Assembly (NCBI RefSeq): GCF_004209755.1 | Contig: NZ_CP035913.1 | Location: 496,001-560,000, forward strand | Direction: 5' to 3' | From: Pseudoduganella lutea | GTDB taxonomy: Bacteria > Pseudomonadota > Gammaproteobacteria > Burkholderiales > Burkholderiaceae_D | Length of the DNA stretch: 64,000 nt | Shown here: positions 46,723 to 55,998 of the stretch, piece after piece | Numbering within the stretch: the stretch's first letter is position 1 | How the letters are laid out: each line of letters starts with the position of its first letter | Position numbers and translations under genes: made by a program | Notes under the pieces: generated by a model | The model's input: the letters and a program-made list of their open reading frames with translations, nothing else | What the model was told of the DNA's origin: nothing | The model's database searches: none

Positions 46723-46738
46723 TGTCATGGCCATGTAA
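46723..46738 (+). promoter_or_regulatory. Variant direct-repeat box upstream of the main type III operon
   Basis: TGTCATGGCCATGTAA: TGTCA and TGTAA with 11-bp spacing, about 100 bp before the histidine-kinase start. Orientation and spacing differ by one base from the other boxes, so this is weaker evidence. The 237-bp intergenic region is AT-rich and shared with the divergent mini-operon. Confidence 0.35.
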
Positions 46739-46841
46739 CTTCGTTGCAGCAGAATTGTGACATTCTTGTTGTTGCAATGAATGCAAGAATGGTCCGGTCC
46801 AGTGGCTTGTGCACGATTCCGGCAAACATCTCAAAGGAAAC

Positions 46842-48071
46842 ATGATTAGTCGTAGAACGCGGCATGCGCCGGCCGAACCTCGTCCGCGGCGCGCAAAAGC
46901 AGGCACCAATACCAATGCGTCAAGCGCCGGTCGACGGCAGCTGCGCTGCCCCGAGGAGAACCAGCGTGCGGTCCCGGGACGGCGCCAGCCGACGGAGAAT
47001 CCGGCCGCGAAGCCGCCTGAAAACCCGTTCGGCAAGCAGTCGGCCGTTGCGGAGAATGCCCTTTTCAGGGACATGCTCGACAGCCAGCCATGGGGTACGA
47101 TCGCCATCGACGCTTCCGCGCGGGTGATCGCGGCCAGCGCACAAGCCGCCCGCATGCTTGGCATGCTCCCCGTGGCCGGCCAGGCCCTGCACGACTTGCT
47201 GCCGCAATTGCCGGCGCAGTGCCTGCACGACGCCTTCAGTCTCCTGGGCCAGGGCCTGGAAGTCGAACGCGAAAGCATGTGCCTGTGGGTCAAGCTGTGC
47301 GCCGTGCCCGAGGGTGGAACCGTCGCCGCCACCTTGTCGCTGATCGATATCACGCTGCTGCGGCGCGATATCGACCAGAGGATGTCGTCGCTGCGCTTCC
47401 TGTCGCACGACCTGCGCTCGCCGCAAAACTCGATCCTCGCGCTGGCCCAGCTTCATGACCTCGACCACGACGCCTTTTGCGCCTGTGGCGGCATGGGGCG
47501 CATCGCGGAACTGGCGCGTTATTCGCTGGCCCTGAGCGAAGACTTCATTATTTCGTCCCTGGTGGGCACCATGCAGCGCCCTGACTTCCTCCGCTTCGAC
47601 CTGCACGAAACGGTGCGCCAACTGATCGTGCAGCAAGAGGTGGCGGCCGCGGCCCGGGGCATCGACCTGCGCCTGCAGGCACCGCCTGGCGGCGTCTGGG
47701 TGCGCGGGGTGCGCGTGTTCGTGGCCCGGGCCGTGCAGAACCTGGTCGACAACGCCGTCAACGCATCGCCGCAAGGTGCCGCGGTGTCGATCGTGCTGCG
47801 CGCCATGGACGACATGGCCGACATCGAAGTATGCGATAGCGCCGGCGGCCTGCCGGGCCTGCCGCCGCGCGGCCGCCTGCGCGACTTCGCCCAGGGCACC
47901 TCGCGTGCCAGGCTAGGATTCGGACTCGGCCTGAAAGTGACGACGCAAGTCGTGCAGATGCACGGCGGCGACCTGTTCGCGGAATCGAACGGCCGCGGCA
48001 CGACATTCACGATGCGCATCCCCTGTTCCGACACGACGCCGGCCCCGGTCGAGGCGATGGCACATGCGTAG
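46842..48071 (+). CDS. Histidine kinase embedded at the head of the type III operon
   Basis: 409 residues, no membrane helix, so probably soluble. Basic, disordered N-terminus (about 1-70), a PAS-like domain (PWGTIAIDASARVIAASAQAARML), then HisKA with phosphoacceptor His189 (RFLSHDLRSPQNSILALAQL) and an ATPase domain (NLVDNAVNASPQGA, GFGLGLKVTTQVVQMHGGDLF). AAAGGA just upstream supports the ATG at 46842 over a GTG at 46809. It overlaps sctC by 8 bp. The likely partner is the OmpR-type regulator encoded later in the same operon (54621). Together they could sense a cytoplasmic cue and control the locus. Confidence 0.75.
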   Translation: MISRRTRHAPAEPRPRRAKAGTNTNASSAGRRQLRCPEENQRAVPGRRQPTENPAAKPPENPFGKQSAVAENALFRDMLDSQPWGTIAIDASARVIAASAQAARMLGMLPVAGQALHDLLPQLPAQCLHDAFSLLGQGLEVERESMCLWVKLCAVPEGGTVAATLSLIDITLLRRDIDQRMSSLRFLSHDLRSPQNSILALAQLHDLDHDAFCACGGMGRIAELARYSLALSEDFIISSLVGTMQRPDFLRFDLHETVRQLIVQQEVAAAARGIDLRLQAPPGGVWVRGVRVFVARAVQNLVDNAVNASPQGAAVSIVLRAMDDMADIEVCDSAGGLPGLPPRGRLRDFAQGTSRARLGFGLGLKVTTQVVQMHGGDLFAESNGRGTTFTMRIPCSDTTPAPVEAMAHA

Positions 48072-49815
48072 TCGCTTCGGTAGCAAGACCGGCAGGCGTG
48101 CGCTCGGCTGCGCGCTGTTCGCCCTATCGACCCTGATCGGCAGCGCCGGCGGCGCGGAGGCTGCGCAGATTCCGTGGCTGAACACGGAACCGATCTCGGT
48201 GTCGGTGAAGAACCAGAGCCTGTCCGACATCCTGCACATGCTCGCCGTCGACAACCACGTGCCGATCGTGCTGAGCGAATCGGTGCGCGGCAGCGTCACC
48301 GGCACCTTCCTGCAGCGTCCGGACGCCTTGTTCGACGCCTTGACCAAGTCCTACGGCCTGTCCTGGTATTACGACGGCCACCTGCTGTACGTGACTGCGC
48401 AGACCGAGAACCTGACGCGCATGCTGCCGGTGTCGGCCGAGCGCTTCCCGCAGCTGCGCGCGCTGATGCAGCGGCTCGGCATCGACGGCACCCGCCTCCC
48501 GCTGCACTGGCTGGCCCCCGAAAACGCGGTGCAGGTATCAGGGCCGCCGCGCTACGTCGAGCATATGCAGGAACTGGCGCAACTGGTCGATGGCGACACC
48601 GTGCGCGCCAATGCGCCCATCGAAGTGCGCGTATTCCGCTTGCGCCATGCATGGGCCAAGGACATCGACGGCGGCGCCGACCAGCCGCCGCTGCCCGGCG
48701 TCGCCACGCTGCTGCGCCAGCTCGTCGGCGGCCAGCCGGATCCGGCCCTGCTGGAGGCAAAGGGACGCGCGCGGCCAAACCGCGGCAGTCTGCCCCTGCC
48801 GCCGGTCGGCGGTGCCGGGCGCGCAGCCGGCCACGGCGGACTTGCGGGCGAGATGCGGGACAGTGGTGACAGTGGCGATACGGCCGATCTCGTGGCCGCG
48901 CTCCGCTCGAACACGGCGTCGCCAGCGCGCCAGGGCGGCGACGTGTCGATCGAGGCCGACCCGCGCACCAATGCGGTGATCGTGCGCGGTCCGCGCGACA
49001 AGATCGCCCTGTGCGAAAAGCTGATCGCCGACCTCGACACGCCGTCCGACCTTGTCGAGATCGAAGCGACCATCATCGACGTCGACGCCGACCAGGCCGA
49101 CCAGTTCGGGATTTCGGCGCGCGTGGCGAACCTCGGGCACTTCGACGCCGGTATCGGCCAGCCGCTGCTGCCGTCCGCCACCGATGCCGCGGCCAACGGC
49201 CTGCAGCAGCTCGCCAATGCGGGTGCCATCCCGGGCGCCGGCGGCTTGCTGGGCGTTCCCGGCGCCATGATCAGTTCGATCGTCCTGGGCAGCGAACGGC
49301 GCTTCTTCTCGGCCGCGCTGAACGCCTTCGTACGCAATGGCAACGCCCGGGTGGTGGCCAAGCCCCGCGTGCTCACGCTCGACAACACCGAGGCGCTGCT
49401 GCAGAACCAGCAGAATTTCTTCATTCGCGTTGCCGGCGCCTACGACAGCAGCGTGCATTCGGTCACGGCCGGCCTGGTCATGCGCGTCACGCCGCAGATT
49501 TCGGAACAGGACGGCAGCGCCCGTATCCGCCTGTTGATCAACATCGAGGATGGCACGCTGTCGAACGAACGGGTGGACCAGATTCCCGTCGTCACGCGCA
49601 AGAGCGTCAACACGCAGGCCGTGATCAGGCAAGGCGACAGCGTGCTGGTGGGCGGCTACATCGTCGAAGAAACGCTGCGCGACCGGCAGCAGGTACCCGT
49701 GCTGGGTGACCTGCCCGTGATCGGCGCTCTGTTCCGCCAGAAGGCCGATCGCAGCCGGCGTGCCGAACGCATGTTCCTGATCACGCCACGCGTCGTGGCA
49801 CGGAGCGGATCGTGA
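48064..49815 (+). CDS. sctC: Type III secretion outer-membrane secretin SctC
   Basis: 583 residues. Signal peptide about 1-33. An N0-type domain (SVSVKNQSLSDILHMLAVDN) is followed by N1/N3 domains with an inserted Gly/Arg-rich linker (about 225-285) and the secretin barrel: VVAKPRVLTLDNTEALLQNQ, VTAGLVMRVTPQISEQDG, VPVLGDLPVIGALFRQ and FLITPRVV. It forms the outer-membrane ring of the injectisome. It overlaps the kinase gene upstream and sctD downstream (GTGA). Confidence 0.92.
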   Translation: MRSRFGSKTGRRALGCALFALSTLIGSAGGAEAAQIPWLNTEPISVSVKNQSLSDILHMLAVDNHVPIVLSESVRGSVTGTFLQRPDALFDALTKSYGLSWYYDGHLLYVTAQTENLTRMLPVSAERFPQLRALMQRLGIDGTRLPLHWLAPENAVQVSGPPRYVEHMQELAQLVDGDTVRANAPIEVRVFRLRHAWAKDIDGGADQPPLPGVATLLRQLVGGQPDPALLEAKGRARPNRGSLPLPPVGGAGRAAGHGGLAGEMRDSGDSGDTADLVAALRSNTASPARQGGDVSIEADPRTNAVIVRGPRDKIALCEKLIADLDTPSDLVEIEATIIDVDADQADQFGISARVANLGHFDAGIGQPLLPSATDAAANGLQQLANAGAIPGAGGLLGVPGAMISSIVLGSERRFFSAALNAFVRNGNARVVAKPRVLTLDNTEALLQNQQNFFIRVAGAYDSSVHSVTAGLVMRVTPQISEQDGSARIRLLINIEDGTLSNERVDQIPVVTRKSVNTQAVIRQGDSVLVGGYIVEETLRDRQQVPVLGDLPVIGALFRQKADRSRRAERMFLITPRVVARSGS

Positions 49816-51047
49816 GCGCTGCGTTTCCCACCCCGCTTCTCCCCCCGCTTCCCACCCCGTGCGAGGCGCTCGGCGCGCGCCTGCGTCCCCTTGCATCGCC
49901 ACCGGGCGGCGCCGATCCGGCCGGTGCCATCGCGGCGCCCTTGTTCGACTTGCGCGTGCTGAATGGTGCCCAGAAGGACGCGGTGGTCTCGCTGGGCGCC
50001 GGTCGCCTGCTGATCGGCAACGACCTGGAATGCGACATCGTGCTGCACCGGCCGGGCGTGGTCTTGCGTGCGATGCTGAGCCTGGTCGACGGACGCTTGT
50101 CGATCGCCGCCATGAGCGGGCCGCTGCACCTGAACCAGGTCGCCATCGCCGCCGGCGAAAGCCGGACCGTCGTGCATGGCGACACGATACGGCTGGCCGA
50201 CATCGGCCTGCTGCTGACCGACCACGAGCCGGGCGCTGTCGGCCCGGCCTTCCCGCCCACCGATGGCGCCGATGCGGGGGCCGACACGCCAACGGACGCG
50301 GCGACGACGCCCAGCCCCGCCGCCGCGGAAGACACGCACTGGTTCGACCCCACGCCCGCGAGCGCGCCGGCGCCGCAACCCATGGCTGCCGTCGCCTCCC
50401 GCGCCCGGGGCGCGCGTTTCGCGTTGGCGGGGGCAACCGCCTGCCTGTTGCTGGCGTGCGCCTGTGTCGCCGCGTGGGATGTCGAGGCCGTTGATGATAG
50501 CGCTAACTACTCGATGCCGGCTGAGGCGTCCAGGGTGTCCGCCGCCGACGCCCCGGCATTGCCCGCCGCGCCCATGTCGCCGGCACGTGTACTGGCCGAA
50601 GCACGCGAGGTGCTGGAAGCGCGCCGCATCCAGGGCGAACTCGCCATGCCGGTCGGCCGGCTGCTGGTGTTGACTGTGGCGCCGGAGCGCATTGCCGCGG
50701 CACGCGCCGCGCTGGGCGCACTGCTCAGCGACGTAAATGGCATCGACCGGGTGGAAGTCCGCCTGCGCGGCAATGGCGCATCGCCCGGCGCAGCGCCCCT
50801 CAGCGCCCGCCGCGGCCCGGACGGCATCGTCATCGACGACAATCTGCCCTTGCCGGCCGAAGCGGTGTTCAGCGGGAAGAACCGCATCGTCATCGTCAGC
50901 ATGCAGCCCATGCCGTCGATCCTGACGCAAGGCGGCCGCCGCCTGTTCCAGGGCGGGCAGCTCGACGCCCGCACCACGGTCGAACACATCCATCCGACCT
51001 CCGTGCTGGTGACGATCGACGGCGCCAAGCGCAGGGTGGTGCTGTGA
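49812..51047 (+). CDS. sctD: Type III secretion inner-membrane ring protein SctD
   Basis: 411 residues with a GTG start overlapping the sctC stop. N-terminal FHA-like domain (about 40-140; LLIGNDLECDIVLHRPGVVL), a Pro/Ala-rich linker, one transmembrane helix (about 198-218), and a periplasmic ring-building part (RVLAEAREVLEARRIQGEL, GIDRVEVRLRG, PTSVLVTIDG). This single-pass layout with a cytosolic FHA is diagnostic of SctD/YscD. It forms the outer of the two inner-membrane rings around SctJ. Confidence 0.85.
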   Translation: MSAAFPTPLLPPLPTPCEALGARLRPLASPPGGADPAGAIAAPLFDLRVLNGAQKDAVVSLGAGRLLIGNDLECDIVLHRPGVVLRAMLSLVDGRLSIAAMSGPLHLNQVAIAAGESRTVVHGDTIRLADIGLLLTDHEPGAVGPAFPPTDGADAGADTPTDAATTPSPAAAEDTHWFDPTPASAPAPQPMAAVASRARGARFALAGATACLLLACACVAAWDVEAVDDSANYSMPAEASRVSAADAPALPAAPMSPARVLAEAREVLEARRIQGELAMPVGRLLVLTVAPERIAAARAALGALLSDVNGIDRVEVRLRGNGASPGAAPLSARRGPDGIVIDDNLPLPAEAVFSGKNRIVIVSMQPMPSILTQGGRRLFQGGQLDARTTVEHIHPTSVLVTIDGAKRRVVL

Positions 51048-51721
51048 GCACGCCGTCGCGCCACGCGGCCGAGCTGCTGCGCCTGACGTGGAACTGGCTG
51101 CCGGCACGCTATGCCCATCGCTCGCGCCTGCTCGGCGGCGGAAAGTTCGCCGGCGCCCCTGGCAGCAGGGCGGAGCGCGCCTTGTCGCTGCGCCTGTTGC
51201 GCGAGCACGGCCTGGGCGGCCTGTGGCGTCGCGATGCCCTGCCCTATCCCTGGCTGCTGGAACAGTCGGAAGCATTGCATGCACGCGCCTTCGAGGCGGG
51301 CCTGGCAGGCCACGGCGCCTTCTTCGCCATGCAGTTGACGCGCCAGGCACGCCGCCAGGTCGCGGACTACCTGGGCGAAGAGCAGTTTGCGCGCGCCCTC
51401 GACCATGCCGCCGCCTACCCCGCGCTGGCCAGCGCCGGCACGGCGCTCGCGCTCGACGCGCAGCTGCAAGCGCGCTTGACGCGGCGCGGCGCCCTGCTGC
51501 TGGCCGCGCTGCTGCCGCAGGACGACGGCGTCGCCCAGCGCTTCCTGCTGCGCTTCGCCGCTGCCGACGCCGACACTGGCGCCGATCCTGCGCCGACCGC
51601 GCCGCCACCCGAGGCGTGCACCCAGCTGGCGGCGCTGATGGACACGCTGCCCGTGCGGCGCGACAGCCTGTTCGACTGGGTCTGGCACGAATTGTCGCCG
51701 CGCGGTGGGGAGGCGCGATGA
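51044..51721 (+). CDS. sctK: Type III sorting-platform protein SctK (YscK/HrpB4-like)
   Basis: 225 residues, Ala/Arg/Leu-rich and helical, no signal peptide. GTG start overlaps the sctD stop and its own stop overlaps the sctV start. PYPWLLEQSEALHARAFEAG and ALDAQLQARLTRRGALLLAA resemble SctK proteins, which link the SctQ pods to the SctD ring in the cytosol. Assignment rests on position and weak sequence likeness. Confidence 0.6.
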   Translation: MSTPSRHAAELLRLTWNWLPARYAHRSRLLGGGKFAGAPGSRAERALSLRLLREHGLGGLWRRDALPYPWLLEQSEALHARAFEAGLAGHGAFFAMQLTRQARRQVADYLGEEQFARALDHAAAYPALASAGTALALDAQLQARLTRRGALLLAALLPQDDGVAQRFLLRFAAADADTGADPAPTAPPPEACTQLAALMDTLPVRRDSLFDWVWHELSPRGGEAR

Positions 51722-53847
51722 ACGGCGTCTCGCGCAAACTGAACCGCTTCGGCGAGGGTGTCGGCCGGCACAGCGATTTGGCCCTGGTCGGGCTGTCGAT
51801 CGTCGTGATCGCGCTGATGGTGCTGCCGATCCCCTTCCTGCTGCTGGACATCATGGTCGCGTTGAACATCGCGCTCTCGATCGCCATGCTCCTCTACAGC
51901 ATCTACATGGCGTCCCCGGTCGCGTTCTCGACCTTCCCCAGCGTGCTGCTGATCACGACCTTGCTGCGCATCGCGCTGAACGTGGCCACCACCCGCCAGA
52001 TCCTGCTCAATGCCAACGCCGGCGAGATCATCGCCAGCTTCGGGCGCCTGGTCGTCGGCGGCAGCCTGATCGTCGGCCTAGTGGTGTTCACCATCATCAC
52101 CATCATCCAGTTCATCGTCATCGCCAAGGGCGCCGAACGGGTCGCGGAAGTGATCGCGCGCTTCACGCTGGACGCCATTCCCGGCAAGCAGATGAGCATC
52201 GATTCGGACTTGCGCTCGGGCCTGATTTCCGAACAGATCGCACGCCAGCGGCGCGCCGAAGTCGAGCAGGAAAGCCTGTTCTTCGGCTCGATGGACGGCG
52301 CCATGAAATTCGTCAAGGGCGACGCCATCGCCGGCATCATCGCGGTGCTGGTCAACCTGATCGGCGGCATCGCCATCGGCGTCATGATCAAGGGTCACGA
52401 CATCGGCACGGCCGCCGAGCTTTACTCGGTGCTGACGATCGGCGAAGGGCTGGCGGCCCAGATCCCGGCGCTGTTCATCTCGATGGCCGCCGGCCTGATC
52501 GTCACGCGCACCTCGTCCAGCCAGGCAGGTTCGCTGGCCGGATCGATTACCACGCAGGTGCTGTCGCAGCCGCGCGCACTGATGCTGACCGGCGCGGTGG
52601 TGGCCCTGTTCGCGCTGGTGCCCGGCTTCCCGGCGCTGACCTTCCTGGCGCTGGGCGGCACCATTTCCGCGCTGGGCGCGATGCTGACGCTGCGGCGCCG
52701 GCGCGCGGTCGAAGGCGCGGGCACCGGCATCGTCTCGATGGCGCGCGAAGGCAGCGGCGAGCTGCATCCGATCGTCGACGAATCGGTGCCGCCGGTGTTT
52801 TCCGCCCTGCTGTTCGAGATACCGCGCGCCGTGCTGCCGCTGCTGTCGCGCGAAGAACTGGATACGGCCTTGACGCGCCTGCGGCGCGACCTGAGCCTGA
52901 ACCTGGGCCTGCCCTTCCCCGGCGTGCGCATCCGCATCGACGAGACGCTGCCGGCGCTGCGCTACAACATCAGCGTGCTGGAAGTGCGCGCCGTGGGCGG
53001 CACCTTGTGCGCCGACGCGGTCCTGGCGTTCGCCTCGCGCGAGCGCCTGGCGTCGCTGGGCGTGGCGCCGATCGACGCGCCCCCGGTGTTCCTCGGCGCG
53101 GGCGCGCACTGGGTCGCGGCGCAGGGTGCCAAGCTGCTGCGCCAGCACGGCGTCGCCACCTGGTCGGCCAGCCGCCTGCTGGTCGCGCATCTGGAAACCG
53201 TGGTCACGCTGCACGCGCACCGGCTGCTGGGCATGCAGGATGCGCAGTCGCTGGTAACGGCCTGCGCGCGCGAGTACCCGGACCTGGTACGCGAAGCGAT
53301 CAAGGTGGTGCCCTTGCCGCGCCTGACGCGCATGCTCAGGAGCCTGTGCGCCGAGGGTGTTTCGCTGCGCAATATGCGCGACATCCTGCAGGTGGCGCTG
53401 GAAAACGGCGCCGCCGAGAAGAACGACGAAATCATCGTCGAGCGGATCCGGGCCGCCCTGGGTCGCTCGATCAGCAGCCGCTACATCAGGGAGTCCGGGG
53501 ACGCGATGCACGGCAAGCAGGACAAGGGTGGCGCCAGCCTGGACGCCTACCTGATGGACCCCGGCGCCGAAGAACGCATACGCGCCTCGCTGACCATGTC
53601 GGGCAACGGCCTGGTGGCGGCGCTGGCGCCGCCCGAGGCCCGTGCGCTGGTCGACAGCGTGCGGCGCGCAGTACAGCAGCAGCGCCAGGGCGGCCAGCGC
53701 GAGCCGCTGCCGCTGGTGGTGGCGGCCGACATCCGCCGGCCCCTGCGCAAGCTGATCGAGCTCGAGCTGCCCTGGCTGCCCGTGCTGTCGTTTGCCGAAG
53801 TCGATGCGGGTGTCGACATCACGCCCCTGTCCATGATCCATGCCTGA
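51718..53847 (+). CDS. sctV: Type III export gate protein SctV
   Basis: 709 residues, the standard length. About seven to eight membrane helices (to about residue 325) with the FHIPEP-family signature segments LLITTLLRIALNVATTRQIL, KGAERVAEVIARFTLDAIPGKQMSIDSDLR and SMDGAMKFVKGDAIAG; the cytoplasmic domain (about 360-709) ends RPLRKLIELELPWLPVLSFAEV. It forms the nonameric ring that hands substrates to the export channel. GGGGAGG upstream and an ATGA overlap with sctK. Confidence 0.95.
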   Translation: MNGVSRKLNRFGEGVGRHSDLALVGLSIVVIALMVLPIPFLLLDIMVALNIALSIAMLLYSIYMASPVAFSTFPSVLLITTLLRIALNVATTRQILLNANAGEIIASFGRLVVGGSLIVGLVVFTIITIIQFIVIAKGAERVAEVIARFTLDAIPGKQMSIDSDLRSGLISEQIARQRRAEVEQESLFFGSMDGAMKFVKGDAIAGIIAVLVNLIGGIAIGVMIKGHDIGTAAELYSVLTIGEGLAAQIPALFISMAAGLIVTRTSSSQAGSLAGSITTQVLSQPRALMLTGAVVALFALVPGFPALTFLALGGTISALGAMLTLRRRRAVEGAGTGIVSMAREGSGELHPIVDESVPPVFSALLFEIPRAVLPLLSREELDTALTRLRRDLSLNLGLPFPGVRIRIDETLPALRYNISVLEVRAVGGTLCADAVLAFASRERLASLGVAPIDAPPVFLGAGAHWVAAQGAKLLRQHGVATWSASRLLVAHLETVVTLHAHRLLGMQDAQSLVTACAREYPDLVREAIKVVPLPRLTRMLRSLCAEGVSLRNMRDILQVALENGAAEKNDEIIVERIRAALGRSISSRYIRESGDAMHGKQDKGGASLDAYLMDPGAEERIRASLTMSGNGLVAALAPPEARALVDSVRRAVQQQRQGGQREPLPLVVAADIRRPLRKLIELELPWLPVLSFAEVDAGVDITPLSMIHA

Positions 53848-53865
53848 ACTGCCACTGGAGGTCGA

Positions 53866-54612
53866 ATGAAGATTGCGCACATCGCCGGCATGCTCGCCCT
53901 TGCCGCCTGCCTGGGCGCGTGCAAGGAACCCTTGTACACCAACCTGTCGGAGCGGGAAGCCAACGACATCGTCGGCGCCCTGCTCGCACGGGACATCCCG
54001 GCGGAGAAAACGCCGGGCGAGGAAAAGACCTGGACGGTCTCGATCGATCACGAAGATTTTGCCCGCGCCGTCGCCGTGCTGAAGGAAGCCGACTATCCGC
54101 ACGGACCGGCGTCCGGCCTGGGCGACGTCTTCAAGAAACAGGGGCTGATTTCGTCGCCGGTCGAGGAACGGGCGCGGCTGACCTATGCGCTGTCCGAAGA
54201 GATGGCGGGAACGCTGTCACGCATCGACGGCGTCGTCGTCGCCCGCGTCCATGTGGCGCTGGCCACGCCGGATCCGCTCACCGGGCAGCAGCGCCCGTCG
54301 TCGGTGTCGGTCTTCATCAAGCACCGCACCGACGCCGACCTGCAGCGGCTGGTGCCCCGCATCAAGACCCTGGTTGTCAACGGCATCGAAGGCGCCACCT
54401 ACGACAACGTCAGCGTCGGCCTGTTTTCGGTGCAAACGGCCGCCGGTGCCAGCGCCGTCGTCGCTGCCGCCGTCACGGACGGCTGGACGCAGGGCCGGCC
54501 CGCCACCTTGCTGGGCGCCGCTGCCTGCCTCGTGCTGGCCGGGGCGGTGCTGGCCTGGCTGGCCTGGCGGCGCGGCGTGGCCGGGCGCGCCAAAACCGGC
54601 CAGGCCGTCTGA
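53866..54612 (+). CDS. sctJ: Type III inner-membrane ring lipoprotein SctJ
   Basis: 248 residues. The lipobox LGAC (Cys19) and KEPLYTNLSEREANDIVGAL begin a classic YscJ/HrcJ protein. Ring-building motifs follow: GLGDVFKKQGLISSPVEERARL, LSEEMAGTLSRIDGVVVARVHVAL and SVFIKHRTDADL. A C-terminal transmembrane helix (about 208-232) ends in a basic tail. It forms the inner ring of the basal body. Confidence 0.93.
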   Translation: MKIAHIAGMLALAACLGACKEPLYTNLSEREANDIVGALLARDIPAEKTPGEEKTWTVSIDHEDFARAVAVLKEADYPHGPASGLGDVFKKQGLISSPVEERARLTYALSEEMAGTLSRIDGVVVARVHVALATPDPLTGQQRPSSVSVFIKHRTDADLQRLVPRIKTLVVNGIEGATYDNVSVGLFSVQTAAGASAVVAAAVTDGWTQGRPATLLGAAACLVLAGAVLAWLAWRRGVAGRAKTGQAV

Positions 54613-54620
54613 GGTCGACC

Positions 54621-55367
54621 ATGCGCTCCCGAATCCATATCCTCGTGGTGGAAGACGACATGGCCCAGCGGCTGCTGCTGACCATCTGGCTCAAGCAGGA
54701 AGGCTACCAGGTGGAAGGGGTCGACAATGGCCTCGACGCCCGCAGCTTCCTGCACGAACACTGGGTCGACCTGATCATCCTGGACTGGGACATTCCCGGC
54801 ATGGCGGGCGACCAGCTGCTCAACCTGTTGCGGCGCCGCGCGCGCATCCAGATACCGGTGCTGTTCCAGACCGTCCATTGCGACGATGCAGACTGTGTGC
54901 ACATCCTCGACCTGGGCGCCGACGACTTCCTCGTCAAGCCGTTTTCGCGCGACGTGCTGCTGGCGCGGGTGCGCGCCCTGTTACGGCGCGGCCAGGGCGC
55001 CGATGCACCGGGCAGGAAGCCGATGCCGATCGGCGCCTGCACGCTCGATGCCGCGGCGCAGGCGGTGACCGGCACCGGTGCCACGGTCAAGCTGGGCAAC
55101 AAGGAATTCGCCATCCTGTGGCAGCTCGCTTCCCGATCCGGAACGCCGGTATCGCGTCAACAGCTGCTGGCCGCGGTATGGGGCATGGAGAACGGCACCG
55201 AGACGCGCCTCGTCGACATGTACGTCAGCCGCCTGCGCGCCAGCCTGCGCGCGTTGGCCGACCCGGGCTGGGAAATCCAGTCCGTCTACGGCCAGGGCTA
55301 CCGCCTGAACGTGGACGGCGCCTGCGCGCCGCTCGCCGAGCCCATTCTCGAGGAGCCGAAATCATGA
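54621..55367 (+). CDS. OmpR-type response regulator within the type III operon
   Basis: 248 residues. Receiver: VVEDDMAQR acidic pair, phosphoacceptor Asp55 (ILDWDIPG), Thr in FQTVH and Lys in LVKPFSRD. Winged-helix output domain: LGNKEFAILWQLASRSGTPV, SRQQLLAAVWG, RLVDMYVSRLRASL, VYGQGYRLN. It lies between sctJ and sctL, with its stop overlapping the sctL start. It is probably the partner of the kinase at 46842. OmpR-type regulators bind direct repeats about 10-11 bp apart, matching the candidate boxes in this locus. Confidence 0.85.
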   Translation: MRSRIHILVVEDDMAQRLLLTIWLKQEGYQVEGVDNGLDARSFLHEHWVDLIILDWDIPGMAGDQLLNLLRRRARIQIPVLFQTVHCDDADCVHILDLGADDFLVKPFSRDVLLARVRALLRRGQGADAPGRKPMPIGACTLDAAAQAVTGTGATVKLGNKEFAILWQLASRSGTPVSRQQLLAAVWGMENGTETRLVDMYVSRLRASLRALADPGWEIQSVYGQGYRLNVDGACAPLAEPILEEPKS

Positions 55368-55998
55368 ACGACACGCCGATCAGCGCCCCGGCGACCACCT
55401 GCTGCGCGCCGACGAGTTCGACCAGCTGCTGCACGCCGGCCGCGCCAGGCTGCGCCCCGACCTGGGCCGCGAACGCGTGCGCGTGCTGGAGGCGGCGCAC
55501 GAACAGGCCGAACGGCTGCGCCGCGAGGCAGCCGAGGCCGGCGCGGCCGAGGGGCGCGCCCTGTATGCGGCGCAGCTGGCGGCCCTGGCGCTGCAGCGCG
55601 AGCAATGCTGGCGCCAGATCGAAACCGACCTGGTCGACATCGTGCTGGCGTGCGTGAAGCGCCTGCTGGGCGCGGACGTGGCCTCGGGCGCGCCGCAGGC
55701 CCTGGTGCCGCGCATCCATGCGCTGCTGCGCGAATATCGGCCGCATCGGCACGTCGGCCTGCGCGTCGCCCCGTCCGCCCTGCCGATGTTGCGGGCGGCG
55801 CTGCCGGAACTGGAAGAGGCGCATCCGCACGTGACGCTGTTCCAGGTGATTCCCGACCCGCACCTGGACGCCGCCGATGTGCTCATCGAAACCCAGGACG
55901 CCGTCATCGACGGCCGTTTCGCGACGCAGATCGCCGCCTTGCGACTGGGGATCGCGTCGTCGCTGCAGGCACCCGTGGAAAGCGGGGCCGCCTCATGA
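55364..55998 (+). CDS. sctL: Type III ATPase stator SctL, frameshifted near the N-terminus
   Basis: The ATG at 55364 overlaps the upstream stop (ATGA), as everywhere in this operon, and reads MNDTPISAP. It then leaves the coding frame at the C-run 55386-55389. One extra C would give MNDTPISAPGDHLLRADEFD continuing smoothly into the main frame (QAERLRREAAEAG, VDIVLACVKRLLGADV, HPHVTLFQVIPDPHLDAADV, GRFATQIAALRLGI), 211 residues in all, the usual SctL length. As written, translation of the main part could start only at a GTG (55477). SctL binds SctN and tethers it to SctQ. The stop overlaps the sctN start. Confidence 0.8.

Noticed and set aside
46732..46748. ATGTAACTTCGTTGCA as a fourth copy of the regulon box
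   Set aside because: The second half-site is TTG, not TGT, at 10-bp spacing; the overlapping TGTCA-N6-TGTAA reading was kept at low confidence instead.
51705..55367. A 1220-codon plus-strand frame across sctV, sctJ and the response regulator
   Set aside because: Only its last 248 codons are real (OmpR-type regulator from 54621); the rest is a shifted reading of sctV and sctJ.
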